Origin: Clostridia bacterium
GTDB taxonomy: Bacteria > Bacillota > Clostridia > UMGS1883 > UMGS1540
Reading direction: 5' to 3'
Assembly: GCA_029006755.1 (NCBI GenBank)
Contig: JAQXGO010000023.1
Coordinates: 1 to 41,490, forward strand
Length of the DNA stretch: 41,490 bases
The position numbers and the translations under genes are program-made. Below are positions 9,966 to 19,053 of the stretch, piece by piece. Numbering within the stretch: position 1 is the first letter of the stretch; every line of letters begins with the position of its first letter. The notes below the pieces were generated by a model. It made no database searches, was not told the origin of the DNA, and saw only the letters and a program-made list of their open reading frames with translations.

Positions 9966-11225
9966 CTACCGAATCTGTCCGTTGCCATGCACACGATATT
10001 GATAGGTGCAAAGTTCCCTGAGCCCCATCGGCCCGCGGGCATGCAATTTTTGTGTGCTAATCCCAATCTCTGCACCGAATCCGAACATGCCCCCATCCGT
10101 AAAACGGGTGGATGCATTATGATACACGGCTGCTGCATCTACTCCGTTTAAGAACATTTCGGCAGCTTCTGCATTTTCTGTAATAATTGCTTCCGAATGA
10201 CCCGTCGAATACTTCGCAATGTGCGAAAGGGCTTCCTGCAGGTCACGGACAACCTTAACGGCTAAAATATAATCTAAAAACTCGGTGGCATAGTCCGCTT
10301 CCTCCGCCGGGCTTACTGCTATAATTTGCTGTGTTCTCTCACAACCGCGCAAGGCAACGCCCGCCGCGGTCAACGCCTGATAAGCTGCCGGTAAAAATGC
10401 CTCGGCAATGTCCGCATGCACCAAAAGAGTTTCTGCGGCATTGCAAACGCCCGGCCGCTGTGCTTTTGCGTTGACAATGACCGAAACGCCCATATCGATA
10501 TCGGCATCCTTGTCTATATATACATGGCAATTCCCTGTGCCCGTTTCAATCACCGGCACGGTCGCATTCTCTACTACGTTCTGAATCAATCTGCCGCTGC
10601 CGCGGGGAATCAGCACATCCACATAGCCGCGTAGCCGCATCAGTGCCGTTGCCGCCGCCCTATCTGTGCTCTCCACTAACAAAATGGCATCTTCCGGCAA
10701 CCCGGCCGCCGCCAGTGCAGCCCGTAGTACCTTCGTAATCGCCATATTCGAATGAATTGCGTCACTGCCGCCCTTTAAAAGCACTGCATTGGCTGTTTTA
10801 ATACAAAGGGAAGCCGCATCTGCTGTAACATTCGGACGGGATTCGTAGATAATTGCCACAACACCCATCGGCACGCGGACCTTTTTTATCAGAAGGCCAT
10901 TCGGTCTGTGCATTTCCTCGATGCATTCCCCCACCGGGTCTGGCAAAAGTGCCACCTGCCGCATATCCTCCGCCATTGCCGTAATGCGTGCCTCGGTAAG
11001 CGCCAGTCTATCCATCAAAGCTTCGCTTGTACCCTTTTCCCTTGCTGCTTCTATATCTTTTTGGTTTGCCGCGAGAATCTCTGCACTATTCTTTTGCAAT
11101 GCATCTGCCATCTGCCGCAACGCTTCTGTTTTTTGCGCCTTCGTTACCGTTTGCAAACTTCTGGCCGCATGCCGCGCCCGTTCTCCCAACGCCTTGATTT
11201 GCATTTCTATTTCCATGTCTGCCAC
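9966..11225 (-). CDS. proA: Glutamate-5-semialdehyde dehydrogenase
   Basis: RVPMGVVAIIYESRPNVTADAASLCIKTANAVLLKGGSDA..RGPMGLRELCTYQY. Confidence 0.97.
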   Translation of the reverse strand: MADMEIEMQIKALGERARHAARSLQTVTKAQKTEALRQMADALQKNSAEILAANQKDIEAAREKGTSEALMDRLALTEARITAMAEDMRQVALLPDPVGECIEEMHRPNGLLIKKVRVPMGVVAIIYESRPNVTADAASLCIKTANAVLLKGGSDAIHSNMAITKVLRAALAAAGLPEDAILLVESTDRAAATALMRLRGYVDVLIPRGSGRLIQNVVENATVPVIETGTGNCHVYIDKDADIDMGVSVIVNAKAQRPGVCNAAETLLVHADIAEAFLPAAYQALTAAGVALRGCERTQQIIAVSPAEEADYATEFLDYILAVKVVRDLQEALSHIAKYSTGHSEAIITENAEAAEMFLNGVDAAAVYHNASTRFTDGGMFGFGAEIGISTQKLHARGPMGLRELCTYQYRVHGNGQIR

Positions 11226-11229
11226 AAAC

Positions 11230-12015
11230 TCATCCCTTTCCTAAGAATTTTGTGCCAGCAGGCTTGCCCTCTAAAATATCATACAAGATCTCTGGCCGTT
11301 CGCCATTGGCAATAATCGTATCAATGCCTTGTATCGCTACCATTTTTGCGGCGCGAATCTTCGTCGCCATGCCGCCCGTTCCTAATTTTCCGGCAGAACC
11401 GGCCGCCATTCTTTCAATTTCCGGTGTGATCTCCGGCACCATGCGAAGCAGACATGCTTCCTGGTTCTGATTCGGATCGCTGTCATACAGCCCTTCTGTA
11501 TCGGTTAAAATGATAAGGACATCGGCCTTGGTTATCATCGCAACCACCGCGCTCAGCGTATCATTATCCCCAAACTCCAGTTCGTACGAGGAAACCGGGT
11601 CGTTTTCATTCACAATCGGAATGGCGCCATAGGAAAGAAGCGTGTCTATCGTATTGGCGACGTTCTTTTCTCTTTCGCTATGGTCAATTACGTCCTTTGT
11701 CATCAAAATCTGTGCTGTTTTGTAGCCGTATTCTGAAAAAAGACGGCTATATATATTCATAAGCTCACATTGGCCAACTGCTGCTGCGGTTTGCTTTTCC
11801 CTTGTGGTTTCCGGCCTTTTTGGCATATCCAGCTTTGCCATACCGACACCGACTGCACCGGAGGAAACCAGTACGATTTCCTTCTCTAAATTCCTAAGGC
11901 CGCTCACCACGCGTGTAAGATGCTCCATGCGGCGTAAATTCAATCTGCCATTTTTGTGTGTTAACGTAGATGTGCCCATTTTTATGACAATTCTCTTTGC
12001 CTCTCGTATATCCAT
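11230..12015 (-). CDS. proB: Glutamate 5-kinase, short form without C-terminal PUA domain
   Basis: RIVIKMGTSTLTHKNGRLN..LVSSGAVGVGMAKL..PIVNENDPVSSYELEFGDNDTLSAVVA..GTGGMATKIRAAKMV. Confidence 0.95.
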   Translation of the reverse strand: MDIREAKRIVIKMGTSTLTHKNGRLNLRRMEHLTRVVSGLRNLEKEIVLVSSGAVGVGMAKLDMPKRPETTREKQTAAAVGQCELMNIYSRLFSEYGYKTAQILMTKDVIDHSEREKNVANTIDTLLSYGAIPIVNENDPVSSYELEFGDNDTLSAVVAMITKADVLIILTDTEGLYDSDPNQNQEACLLRMVPEITPEIERMAAGSAGKLGTGGMATKIRAAKMVAIQGIDTIIANGERPEILYDILEGKPAGTKFLGKG

Positions 12016-12028
12016 TATATTTCTCCTT

Positions 12029-12436
12029 TTACTGTTCCTCCACGGTCAGGCAGCGTTGATCCCCGCCCAGATGGCGAATCCGAACAATGGTTGCTTTTTC
12101 AATCCGATGCCAGAAGGCATCCGGCCACTCAATGACTGTAATGCCGTTCCCCAAATAACTGTCAAACCCAATATCGTCCAGTTCTTCATCGCTTCCGAGG
12201 CGATACAGGTCAAAATGGTGAATAGGGATATCCCCCTCATAAACATGCATCAGCGTAAAGGTCGGGCTTTGCACACGGCCGGAAAACCCATATGCTTTTG
12301 CAAGGCCGCGCGTAAAGGCCGTTTTCCCTGCCCCCAAATCCCCGGTCAGGCAAAACACATGCGGTGGTTGATAGGTTGCCGCAAGCGTTTGTGCCAGCGC
12401 CTCGGTTTCCGCAGGACTATTTGTTTTATATTCCAT
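12029..12436 (-). CDS. tsaE: tRNA threonylcarbamoyladenosine biosynthesis ATPase TsaE
   Basis: VFCLTGDLGAGKTAFTRGLAKAYGFSGRVQSPTFTLMHVYEG..HFDLYRL. Confidence 0.95.
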   Translation of the reverse strand: MEYKTNSPAETEALAQTLAATYQPPHVFCLTGDLGAGKTAFTRGLAKAYGFSGRVQSPTFTLMHVYEGDIPIHHFDLYRLGSDEELDDIGFDSYLGNGITVIEWPDAFWHRIEKATIVRIRHLGGDQRCLTVEEQ

Positions 12437-12448
12437 ATGTGCTCCCTC

Positions 12449-14083
12449 TTAAAACAATCCTACAATCTCGCCGTTTTCTAAAACATCAATATGGTTGGCC
12501 GCCGGCTCCTTCGGCAGTCCCGGCATGGTCATAATATTGCCGGCATATGCCACAACAAATCCAGCACCGGCTGAAAGCCTCGCTTCCCGAATCGTGATGC
12601 GGAAGTTTGCAGGGCGCCCCAGAAGCTTTGCGTTATCTGAAAGCGAATACTGCGTTTTTGCCATGCAGACCGGAAGATCCCCATAGCCTGCATTGGTATA
12701 TTCTTCCAATGCTTTGGAAGCGGCAGGCAGAAAGTCCACCCCATCTGCCCCATAAATCTTTTTGGCAATAGTATTGATTTTTTCCTTCAGGGGCATATCC
12801 AGCGGATATATGGGTTTGTATGCCGAAGGGGTTGTCCGTAAAACAGAAAGAAGAGCCTCTGCCAATTCTTCACCGCCTGCACCGCCGTCGGTGAACACCT
12901 CTGTAACGGCACATGCCGCACCCATTTCGCGGCAATACGCCATGAGAAGTTCCAGCTCCTCCTCCGTGTCTTCCGCAAAGCGGTTGACAGCCACCACAAC
13001 CGGCAAGCCATAGCTACGCATATTCTCAATGTGCTTGCCCAAATTGGCAAACCGGTTTTCCGGGTCACCCTCTAAATAGCGCATAGCGCGCAGGGTAGCG
13101 ACAATGACGACCGCATCCGGGCGAATCCCTGCCCTTCTGCACTTAATATCCAAAAACTTTTCTGCGCCGAGGTCTGCACCGAAGCCTGCCTCCGTCACAC
13201 AGATATCACCCAGCTTTAAGGCATATTTGGTTGCTATAATGCTATTACAGCCGTGTGCAATATTCGCAAAAGGGCCGCCATGCATTAAGCAAGGTGTGTT
13301 TTCCAGTGTCTGTACCAAATTGGGCTTGATGGCATCTTTTAAAAGCAGTGCCATCGCACCCTGTGCTTGCAGGTCTGCAGCCGTAACCGCATCCCCGTTA
13401 TAATTATAGGCGACCACAATCCTACCAAGCCGCCGTTTTAAATCCGAAAAGCTGTCCGAAAGACATAAAATCGCCATAACCTCCGAGGCAACGGAAATCA
13501 TAAAGCCATCCTCGCGCGGCACACCGTTCAGCTTACCTCCCAGTCCTACAACCACATTTCGGAGCGCGCGGTCATTCATATCCAGCACGCGGCGAAATAC
13601 AATGCGACGCGGGTCAATGCCCAACGCATTGCCCTGATGCATATGATTGTCAAGCATGGCTGCCAGCAGATTATTTGCCGCTGTAATGGCATGCATATCC
13701 CCGGTAAAATGCAAATTTATATCTTCCATCGGTATAACCTGTGCATAACCACCGCCGGCCGCACCACCTTTAATGCCCATAACCGGACCGAGTGACGGCT
13801 CGCGAAGGGCGGCAATTGCTTTCTCTCCCTTGCGGCAAAGCGCCTGTGCAAGACCGACCGTTACAGTGGTTTTGCCTTCTCCGGCCGGTGTCGGCGTGAT
13901 CGCAGTGACTAAAACCAGCTTGCCATCCGGCTTCTCCTTGATCCTCTCCCAAAGCGCAGGACAAAGCTTGGCCTTATAACGGCCGTAAAGCTCTATTTCC
14001 TCCTCCGTGATTCCAAGTTCTGCGGCAATTTCCCGAATAGGCTTTATTTTTGCCGCTGAAGCGATTTCGATATCTGTAAGCAT
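12449..14083 (-). CDS. fhs: Formate--tetrahydrofolate ligase
   Basis: [81 protein letters not shown]. Confidence 0.98.
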   Translation of the reverse strand: MLTDIEIASAAKIKPIREIAAELGITEEEIELYGRYKAKLCPALWERIKEKPDGKLVLVTAITPTPAGEGKTTVTVGLAQALCRKGEKAIAALREPSLGPVMGIKGGAAGGGYAQVIPMEDINLHFTGDMHAITAANNLLAAMLDNHMHQGNALGIDPRRIVFRRVLDMNDRALRNVVVGLGGKLNGVPREDGFMISVASEVMAILCLSDSFSDLKRRLGRIVVAYNYNGDAVTAADLQAQGAMALLLKDAIKPNLVQTLENTPCLMHGGPFANIAHGCNSIIATKYALKLGDICVTEAGFGADLGAEKFLDIKCRRAGIRPDAVVIVATLRAMRYLEGDPENRFANLGKHIENMRSYGLPVVVAVNRFAEDTEEELELLMAYCREMGAACAVTEVFTDGGAGGEELAEALLSVLRTTPSAYKPIYPLDMPLKEKINTIAKKIYGADGVDFLPAASKALEEYTNAGYGDLPVCMAKTQYSLSDNAKLLGRPANFRITIREARLSAGAGFVVAYAGNIMTMPGLPKEPAANHIDVLENGEIVGLF

Positions 14084-14255
14084 ATGTATCTCCCCTAGCC
14101 AATCATTTGTTTTAATATTATATCACAAATCTCCCGAATTGCCTATATAATTCCAAAAAAATTTGATTTTTTTTTTGCACTTCCGCATGCCGCCCTACAT
14201 AAGCATGTAAATAGGATGCCCCAAAAACACGAAATGGCGAAAAAAAGCCTGTTTC

Positions 14256-14284
14256 TTGACAAACGCGGCGAATTTTGCTATACT
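14256..14284 (+). promoter_or_regulatory. Sigma-A type promoter upstream of ACT/PFL pair
   Basis: TTGACA (14256-14261), 17-bp spacer, TATACT (14279-14284). Confidence 0.75.
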
Positions 14285-14320
14285 AAGGAAAACTATTCAC
14301 AACTGAAGGAGGTGCCTCTT

Positions 14321-14590
14321 TTGAAGGCCGTTATTACAGTACTGGGTTGTGACCGCATTGGCATTATTGCTGATATTACGGCACTGCTTGCAGAAAATCA
14401 TATTAACATTTTGGATATCAGCCAGACGATTATGCAGGATATTTTTACGATGATTATGCTGACAGATATTTCCGAAAGCCACAAAACGGTGGCAGAGATA
14501 GAAAGCGAAATGAAGAAAATCGGGGAAAAAATTGGCGTAACCATCACGGTGCAGCATGCTGATATTTTCCATTCCATGCATCGTATTTAG
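14321..14590 (+). CDS. ACT domain protein (UPF0237 family)
   Basis: Start TTG at 14321 after [67 protein letters not shown]. Confidence 0.9.
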   Translation: MKAVITVLGCDRIGIIADITALLAENHINILDISQTIMQDIFTMIMLTDISESHKTVAEIESEMKKIGEKIGVTITVQHADIFHSMHRI

Positions 14591-14601
14591 GAGGCTTTGG
14601 C

Positions 14602-15954
14602 GTGATCAATACATCTGAAATTTTAGAAACGATCAACATGATACGGCAGGAGCACCTGGATGTCCGTACCATTACCATGGGAATTTCCCTTCTCGATTGC
14701 GTGCGGCAAAGCGGCCGGGAAACGGCCGATGCCTGCTATGATAAAATCATGCGTCTTGCCGGCCGCCTTGTGGAAACCGGCTGCGCGATTGAAAAAGATT
14801 TTGGAATTCCGATTATCAATAAAAGAATTTCTGTTACGCCGATTTCCATGCTTGCGCATAAGGCAGAAGATTTTCTTCTTTTGGCACGCACGCTCGACCG
14901 CGCTGCGAAGGATACCGGTGTAAACTTTATCGGTGGGTATTCTGCACTTGTGCAGAAAGGCTTTACAAAAGGCGAAGCTGCTTTTTTATCCACAATACCG
15001 GAAGCTTTGGCCACTACACAGCTTGTTTGCTCCAGCGTAAATGTTGCATCGACCCGCGCCGGCATTCATATGGATGCGGTAGCGGAAATGGGCAGAATTA
15101 TTAAGGATACAGCCGCCCGCACAGCGGATTCCGGCGGCTTTGGCTGTGCCAAACTGGTTGTTTTTGCAAACGCGGTAGAAGATAATCCCTTTATGGCCGG
15201 TGCTTTTCATGGTGTCGGTGAGCCGGAATGTGTGATCAACGTGGGTGTCAGCGGTCCCGGTGTTGTAAAATGCGCTTTAGAAAAGGTCAAGGGTGCAGAT
15301 TTGGGCACCGTTGCGGAAACAATTAAGAAAACCGCTTTTAAAATCACGCGTATGGGCCAGTTGGTTGCCGCAGAGGCTTCCCATCGCTTAGGCGTTCCCT
15401 TCGGCATTGTTGATTTATCTCTTGCGCCCACCCCGGCTGTCGGGGACAGTGTGGCGCATATTCTGGAGGAAATGGGGCTTGAAAAATGCGGTGCCCCGGG
15501 TACAACAGCGGCACTGGCACTTTTAAATGATGCAGTGAAAAAAGGCGGCGTAATGGCCTCCTCCTATGTTGGAGGCTTAAGCGGTGCGTTTATTCCGGTC
15601 AGTGAAGATGCCGGCATGATTGACGCGGTACAATGCGGTGCGCTTTCTTTAGAAAAACTGGAAGCTATGACGTGCGTGTGCTCCGTGGGTATTGACATGG
15701 TGGTTGTTCCCGGAGATACCACTGCAGAAACAATTTCCGGCATTTTGGCAGATGAGGTTGCTCTCGGCGTGGTGAATACGAAAACCACTGCCCTTCGCAT
15801 TATCCCTGCACCGGGTAAATCGGTTGGAGATGTTGTAGACTTTGGCGGTCTTTTGGGTACAGGACCGGTCATGCCGGTAAACCGCTTTGATTGTTCCGCT
15901 TTTGTCAGACGCGGCGGCAGAATTCCTGCACCTATGCACAGCCTGAAAAATTAA
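14602..15954 (+). CDS. PFL family protein (UPF0210 / DUF711)
   Basis: GTG start after [60 protein letters not shown]; usual partner of the UPF0237 ACT protein. Confidence 0.92.
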   Translation: MINTSEILETINMIRQEHLDVRTITMGISLLDCVRQSGRETADACYDKIMRLAGRLVETGCAIEKDFGIPIINKRISVTPISMLAHKAEDFLLLARTLDRAAKDTGVNFIGGYSALVQKGFTKGEAAFLSTIPEALATTQLVCSSVNVASTRAGIHMDAVAEMGRIIKDTAARTADSGGFGCAKLVVFANAVEDNPFMAGAFHGVGEPECVINVGVSGPGVVKCALEKVKGADLGTVAETIKKTAFKITRMGQLVAAEASHRLGVPFGIVDLSLAPTPAVGDSVAHILEEMGLEKCGAPGTTAALALLNDAVKKGGVMASSYVGGLSGAFIPVSEDAGMIDAVQCGALSLEKLEAMTCVCSVGIDMVVVPGDTTAETISGILADEVALGVVNTKTTALRIIPAPGKSVGDVVDFGGLLGTGPVMPVNRFDCSAFVRRGGRIPAPMHSLKN

Positions 15955-16000
15955 ACGGCAAAGGCTGATTTGCCTATCGCCGTAAAATCCATTCCATATA

Positions 16001-16049
16001 AAAAGTTTCGCCCAGGGCCGTGCGCATCACGACTTTGGGCGAAACTTTT
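16001..16049. terminator. Bidirectional terminator between convergent genes
   Basis: Perfect 14-bp stem AAAAGTTTCGCCCA (16001-16014) / TGGGCGAAACTTTT (16036-16049), 21-nt loop. Confidence 0.85.
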
Positions 16050-16065
16050 GTCTTGCAAGAAGCGT

Positions 16066-17715
16066 TTATCTCTTAATTTTGTTAGTCGTCGTCTTTTCAA
16101 ACGCGGTGTCTCGAATCACAATTTTTGTAATATGCTTATAGGGCGGCAACTGCATTAACAGGCGGCTGATGTCCTTTCTGAGAGCCGCTTCGGCATCGTC
16201 GATTCCTTCCACTGCCTCCTGGTTTAAAAACACTTCTGCCAGAAGTCCGCTTTCCTCCCCGTTTTCATCCTGCATAGCGCGGACAATGACCTCTTCTACA
16301 TACGGGCTCTGCATAATATAACCTTCAATTTCTTCCGGGAAAATATTTTTGCCGTTTTTCAGCACAATCAGGTTTTTCTTTCTGCCTGTAATGATCAGCT
16401 GTCCACGCTGATTCATTTTGCCGTAATCGCCGGTAGAAAACCATCCGTCACGCAACACTTCCCGAGTGCGTTCTTCGTCTTTGTAATACCCCAACATGAC
16501 GGTTTTCCCTTTCACGCAGATTTCTCCCGTGCCATCCGATGCCATGTTTTCAAATCGGACTTCCAGGCACTCCACCGGCACTCCCACCGTCTCCGGGTCA
16601 TTAAATGCATCCCGATTGGCGCTGATTAAAGGCGAACATTCCGTAATGCCGTAGCCGTTGATTAAATCAAAGCCGACATCGATAAAAAACTTCCCTAATT
16701 CTGCGCGCAGCGGTGCGCCGCCGGTGACAATTTTAATTAAATTGCCTCCAAACGCCTCATGCACGGAATGAAAAAGTTTTCGCCGCACATCTATGCCGAC
16801 TTTTCGCAGTGCATTGCTCACTACAATCATCACGCGCATAAGACCGGCTTTATTGCTTTCTGCAGCGTTCGCCCAGATTTTTTTATAGAAAAGCTCCAAA
16901 AAGGCAGGCACTACATAAATATAATCCGGCTTATAAAGCTGTAGATTGGTCAGCACCATCCGCATGTTTTCGTTAATACAAATACAAGCATGTTTATGCA
17001 TGGACACCAAAAGCCCTGCCACTGCCTCATAGGTGTGATGATACGGCAAAACGGACAGGCATTTTGTGTATATGGTCGACACACGCAATCCGTAATAGAC
17101 CATACTGATCAAGTTTTCTTCCGAAAGCATAACGCCTTTAGCAAGGCTGGTGGTTCCGGAGGTGTACACAATCGCCTTCATCTTTGTAATATCGTGCGGT
17201 ACGTCTTGATACGGTTTCGTTTTCCCCTCCGACAGAATCTTTTGATAAGAAAGGATTTTTCCTTCGTCCGCCTCTTCCTCAAACCCAATAAAATAGCGAA
17301 TTTTGGGGAGCGCCGCCGACAACGCCTCCATATATTTCCGATACCGCTTGGCAAAAAACAGAATTTCGCTGTCGCTATGCGAAAGGACATGAATGATATC
17401 CTCCAGCGGCAGTTCCTTATCGACCGGCACAATCACATTTCGGCTGCGCAGCATGGCAATATAGACCGTTACCCATGGATAGCTGTTTTCACCAATCACC
17501 GCAATATGGGTATTCGGTTCCACCAACGCCTCAATGGCCGCCGCCAAAGCTCTCGTCTCCGTATCAAACTCCCGATAGGTCACCGTCTGCACTTCGTTTC
17601 CACGGCTCTTGTACTGAAATACCGGTTTATCCCCTGCTTCCTGTACCCCTTGCCTCAAAAGATCTTGTATGCTGTTTATGCGGGATACTTCATAATATGG
17701 GTAATTATGTTTCAA
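16066..17715 (-). CDS. AMP-dependent synthetase / long-chain acyl-CoA synthetase-like
   Basis: AIVYTSGTTSLAKGVMLSEENL..LINGYGITECSPLISANRD..GWFSTGDYGKMNQRGQLIITGRKKNLIVLKNGKNIFPEEIE. TTG at 17715 after GAAAGGAAG inferred as start; the ORF extension upstream crosses the promoter. Confidence 0.9.
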   Translation of the reverse strand: MKHNYPYYEVSRINSIQDLLRQGVQEAGDKPVFQYKSRGNEVQTVTYREFDTETRALAAAIEALVEPNTHIAVIGENSYPWVTVYIAMLRSRNVIVPVDKELPLEDIIHVLSHSDSEILFFAKRYRKYMEALSAALPKIRYFIGFEEEADEGKILSYQKILSEGKTKPYQDVPHDITKMKAIVYTSGTTSLAKGVMLSEENLISMVYYGLRVSTIYTKCLSVLPYHHTYEAVAGLLVSMHKHACICINENMRMVLTNLQLYKPDYIYVVPAFLELFYKKIWANAAESNKAGLMRVMIVVSNALRKVGIDVRRKLFHSVHEAFGGNLIKIVTGGAPLRAELGKFFIDVGFDLINGYGITECSPLISANRDAFNDPETVGVPVECLEVRFENMASDGTGEICVKGKTVMLGYYKDEERTREVLRDGWFSTGDYGKMNQRGQLIITGRKKNLIVLKNGKNIFPEEIEGYIMQSPYVEEVIVRAMQDENGEESGLLAEVFLNQEAVEGIDDAEAALRKDISRLLMQLPPYKHITKIVIRDTAFEKTTTNKIKR

Positions 17716-17751
17716 ATGGTTGCACTTCCTTTCAACATGGTTTTCGAAACT

Positions 17752-17780
17752 ATTATACATGGTTTGTGAAAAAATGTCAA
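17752..17780 (-). promoter_or_regulatory. Consensus sigma-A promoter for the acyl-CoA synthetase gene
   Basis: Minus strand TTGACA (17775-17780), 17-bp spacer, TATAAT (17752-17757). Confidence 0.88.
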
Positions 17781-17800
17781 TAAAATATTTTTTTATTGAC
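17776..17800. promoter_or_regulatory. Candidate operator palindrome overlapping both divergent -35 boxes
   Basis: GTCAATAAAA-TATTT-TTTTATTGAC, perfect 10-bp half-sites. Confidence 0.65.
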
Positions 17801-17824
17801 CATCTTAATTTTCTATGATAGAAT
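17796..17824 (+). promoter_or_regulatory. Sigma-A promoter for the DUF1836 gene
   Basis: TTGACC (17796-17801), 17-bp spacer, TAGAAT (17819-17824). Confidence 0.78.
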
Positions 17825-17848
17825 ATTAAAATTAAGGAGGGATTTTTC

Positions 17849-18355
17849 GTGGGTGTGAATATTGAAGCTTCCGACATTATGGCATATCGTTTTCCTCGTT
17901 GGCAGGAACTGCCGGAAATTTCTTTATATATTGACCAGGTTGTCTTTATCCTGCAAAGCCGCCTTGCTATTTTTTTAAAAGATAAATCTATCCCCGTCAT
18001 TACCACCAGTATGATAAATAATTACGTCAAGCAAGGGGCCATTGCCGCCCCCGTAAAAAAGCGTTATAATCGGGAGCATCTGGCCTATCTGTTTGTAATC
18101 TGTGTGTTGAAAAGGCTGATGAGCATTTCTGAAATTACGGAAAGTATTGCTATTTTGCGAAAGCTTTATTCTGTGGAAGAAGGCTATAATCTTTTTTGCA
18201 CGGAGATGGAGGCTGCATTAAAGCGAACCTTTTCGCCTCATGCGCCTTCTGTGTCCGCGCCCGAGCTGCGGGAGATTGCTACGCTTCGTGCCATCGCCGC
18301 CGCCTTTGCCTACAGTATTTTGGTGGATCGATTGATTTTAATGCGGGATAAATAG
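17849..18355 (+). CDS. DUF1836 domain protein, putative DNA-binding regulator
   Basis: GTG start after AAGGAGGGA; FPRWQELPEISLYIDQVVFILQ..ITTSMINNYVKQGAIAAPVKKRYNREHLAYLFVICVLKRLMSISEI. Confidence 0.82.
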   Translation: MGVNIEASDIMAYRFPRWQELPEISLYIDQVVFILQSRLAIFLKDKSIPVITTSMINNYVKQGAIAAPVKKRYNREHLAYLFVICVLKRLMSISEITESIAILRKLYSVEEGYNLFCTEMEAALKRTFSPHAPSVSAPELREIATLRAIAAAFAYSILVDRLILMRDK

Positions 18356-18449
18356 CCTGCCTGTTTCTTTCCCCTGCTTTGTGATTGTATCGTAAATCGG
18401 ATAGAAATTTGTACTAAAGTATGCATGAAGAATACAAAGGAGAATTGCC

Positions 18450-19028
18450 ATGAATGTGCAAAGAGGTGTTTTAGCCGGCATTTTAATTTCCATCGGCGGT
18501 TTTGCGTTTTTGCAGTCGGAATCCCGTGTGGTTGGCGCATTTTTGTTCTCTATAGGTCTCATTGGCGTTGTTTTGTTTGAGTGCAGCCTATACACCGGCC
18601 GTGTCGGATATTGGCAGTGTAAAAAGGATGCCGCATCCCTCGCCTTCATCTTTTTAAAGAATGTTGTTGGGACTGCGCTTTGCGGTCTTGCGCTGCGAGG
18701 CGCTGTGGGTGAACAGGCCGCTGCGCTTATGGCGGCAAAGCTTGCCATGCCCTTGGGAGAATCCTTTGTACGTGCCGTCTTTTGTGGCATCATGATTTAT
18801 ATTGGTGTGGATTTGTATAAGCTGAAAAGCAGCTTGTTTTTGTTGGTACTTCCGGTCATGGTTTTTATTCTGTGCGGCATGGAGCATTCCGTTGCAAATG
18901 CCTTCTACCTGTTTGCCGCCGGCACCTATACCCTTCGCGCCGTTCTCTTTATTTTGGTCTGTGTTGCCGGCAATGCGGTCGGTTCCCTTGCGATTCGTTT
19001 TTTGAAAACAAGTCGGAAGCTTCTATAA
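18450..19028 (+). CDS. Compact formate/nitrite transporter (FNT) family membrane protein
   Basis: SD AAAGGAG; about six TM segments; FNT-like motif CGMEHSVANAFYLFA. Confidence 0.78.
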   Translation: MNVQRGVLAGILISIGGFAFLQSESRVVGAFLFSIGLIGVVLFECSLYTGRVGYWQCKKDAASLAFIFLKNVVGTALCGLALRGAVGEQAAALMAAKLAMPLGESFVRAVFCGIMIYIGVDLYKLKSSLFLLVLPVMVFILCGMEHSVANAFYLFAAGTYTLRAVLFILVCVAGNAVGSLAIRFLKTSRKLL

Positions 19029-19053
19029 TTTTTACAAATGATAAGTGGGTACT

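Noticed and set aside
9956-10138. 61-residue N-terminal extension of HprK in the ORF track
   Set aside because: Overlaps proA in another frame; canonical HprK start is the ATG at 9955.
14084-14255. Possible THF riboswitch upstream of fhs
   Set aside because: Intergenic region is short and AT-rich; no conserved THF-aptamer-like features recognised.
16990-17769. 259-aa plus-strand ORF
   Set aside because: Entirely antisense to the acyl-CoA synthetase, no SD, low-complexity codon-shadow composition, and runs into that gene's promoter.
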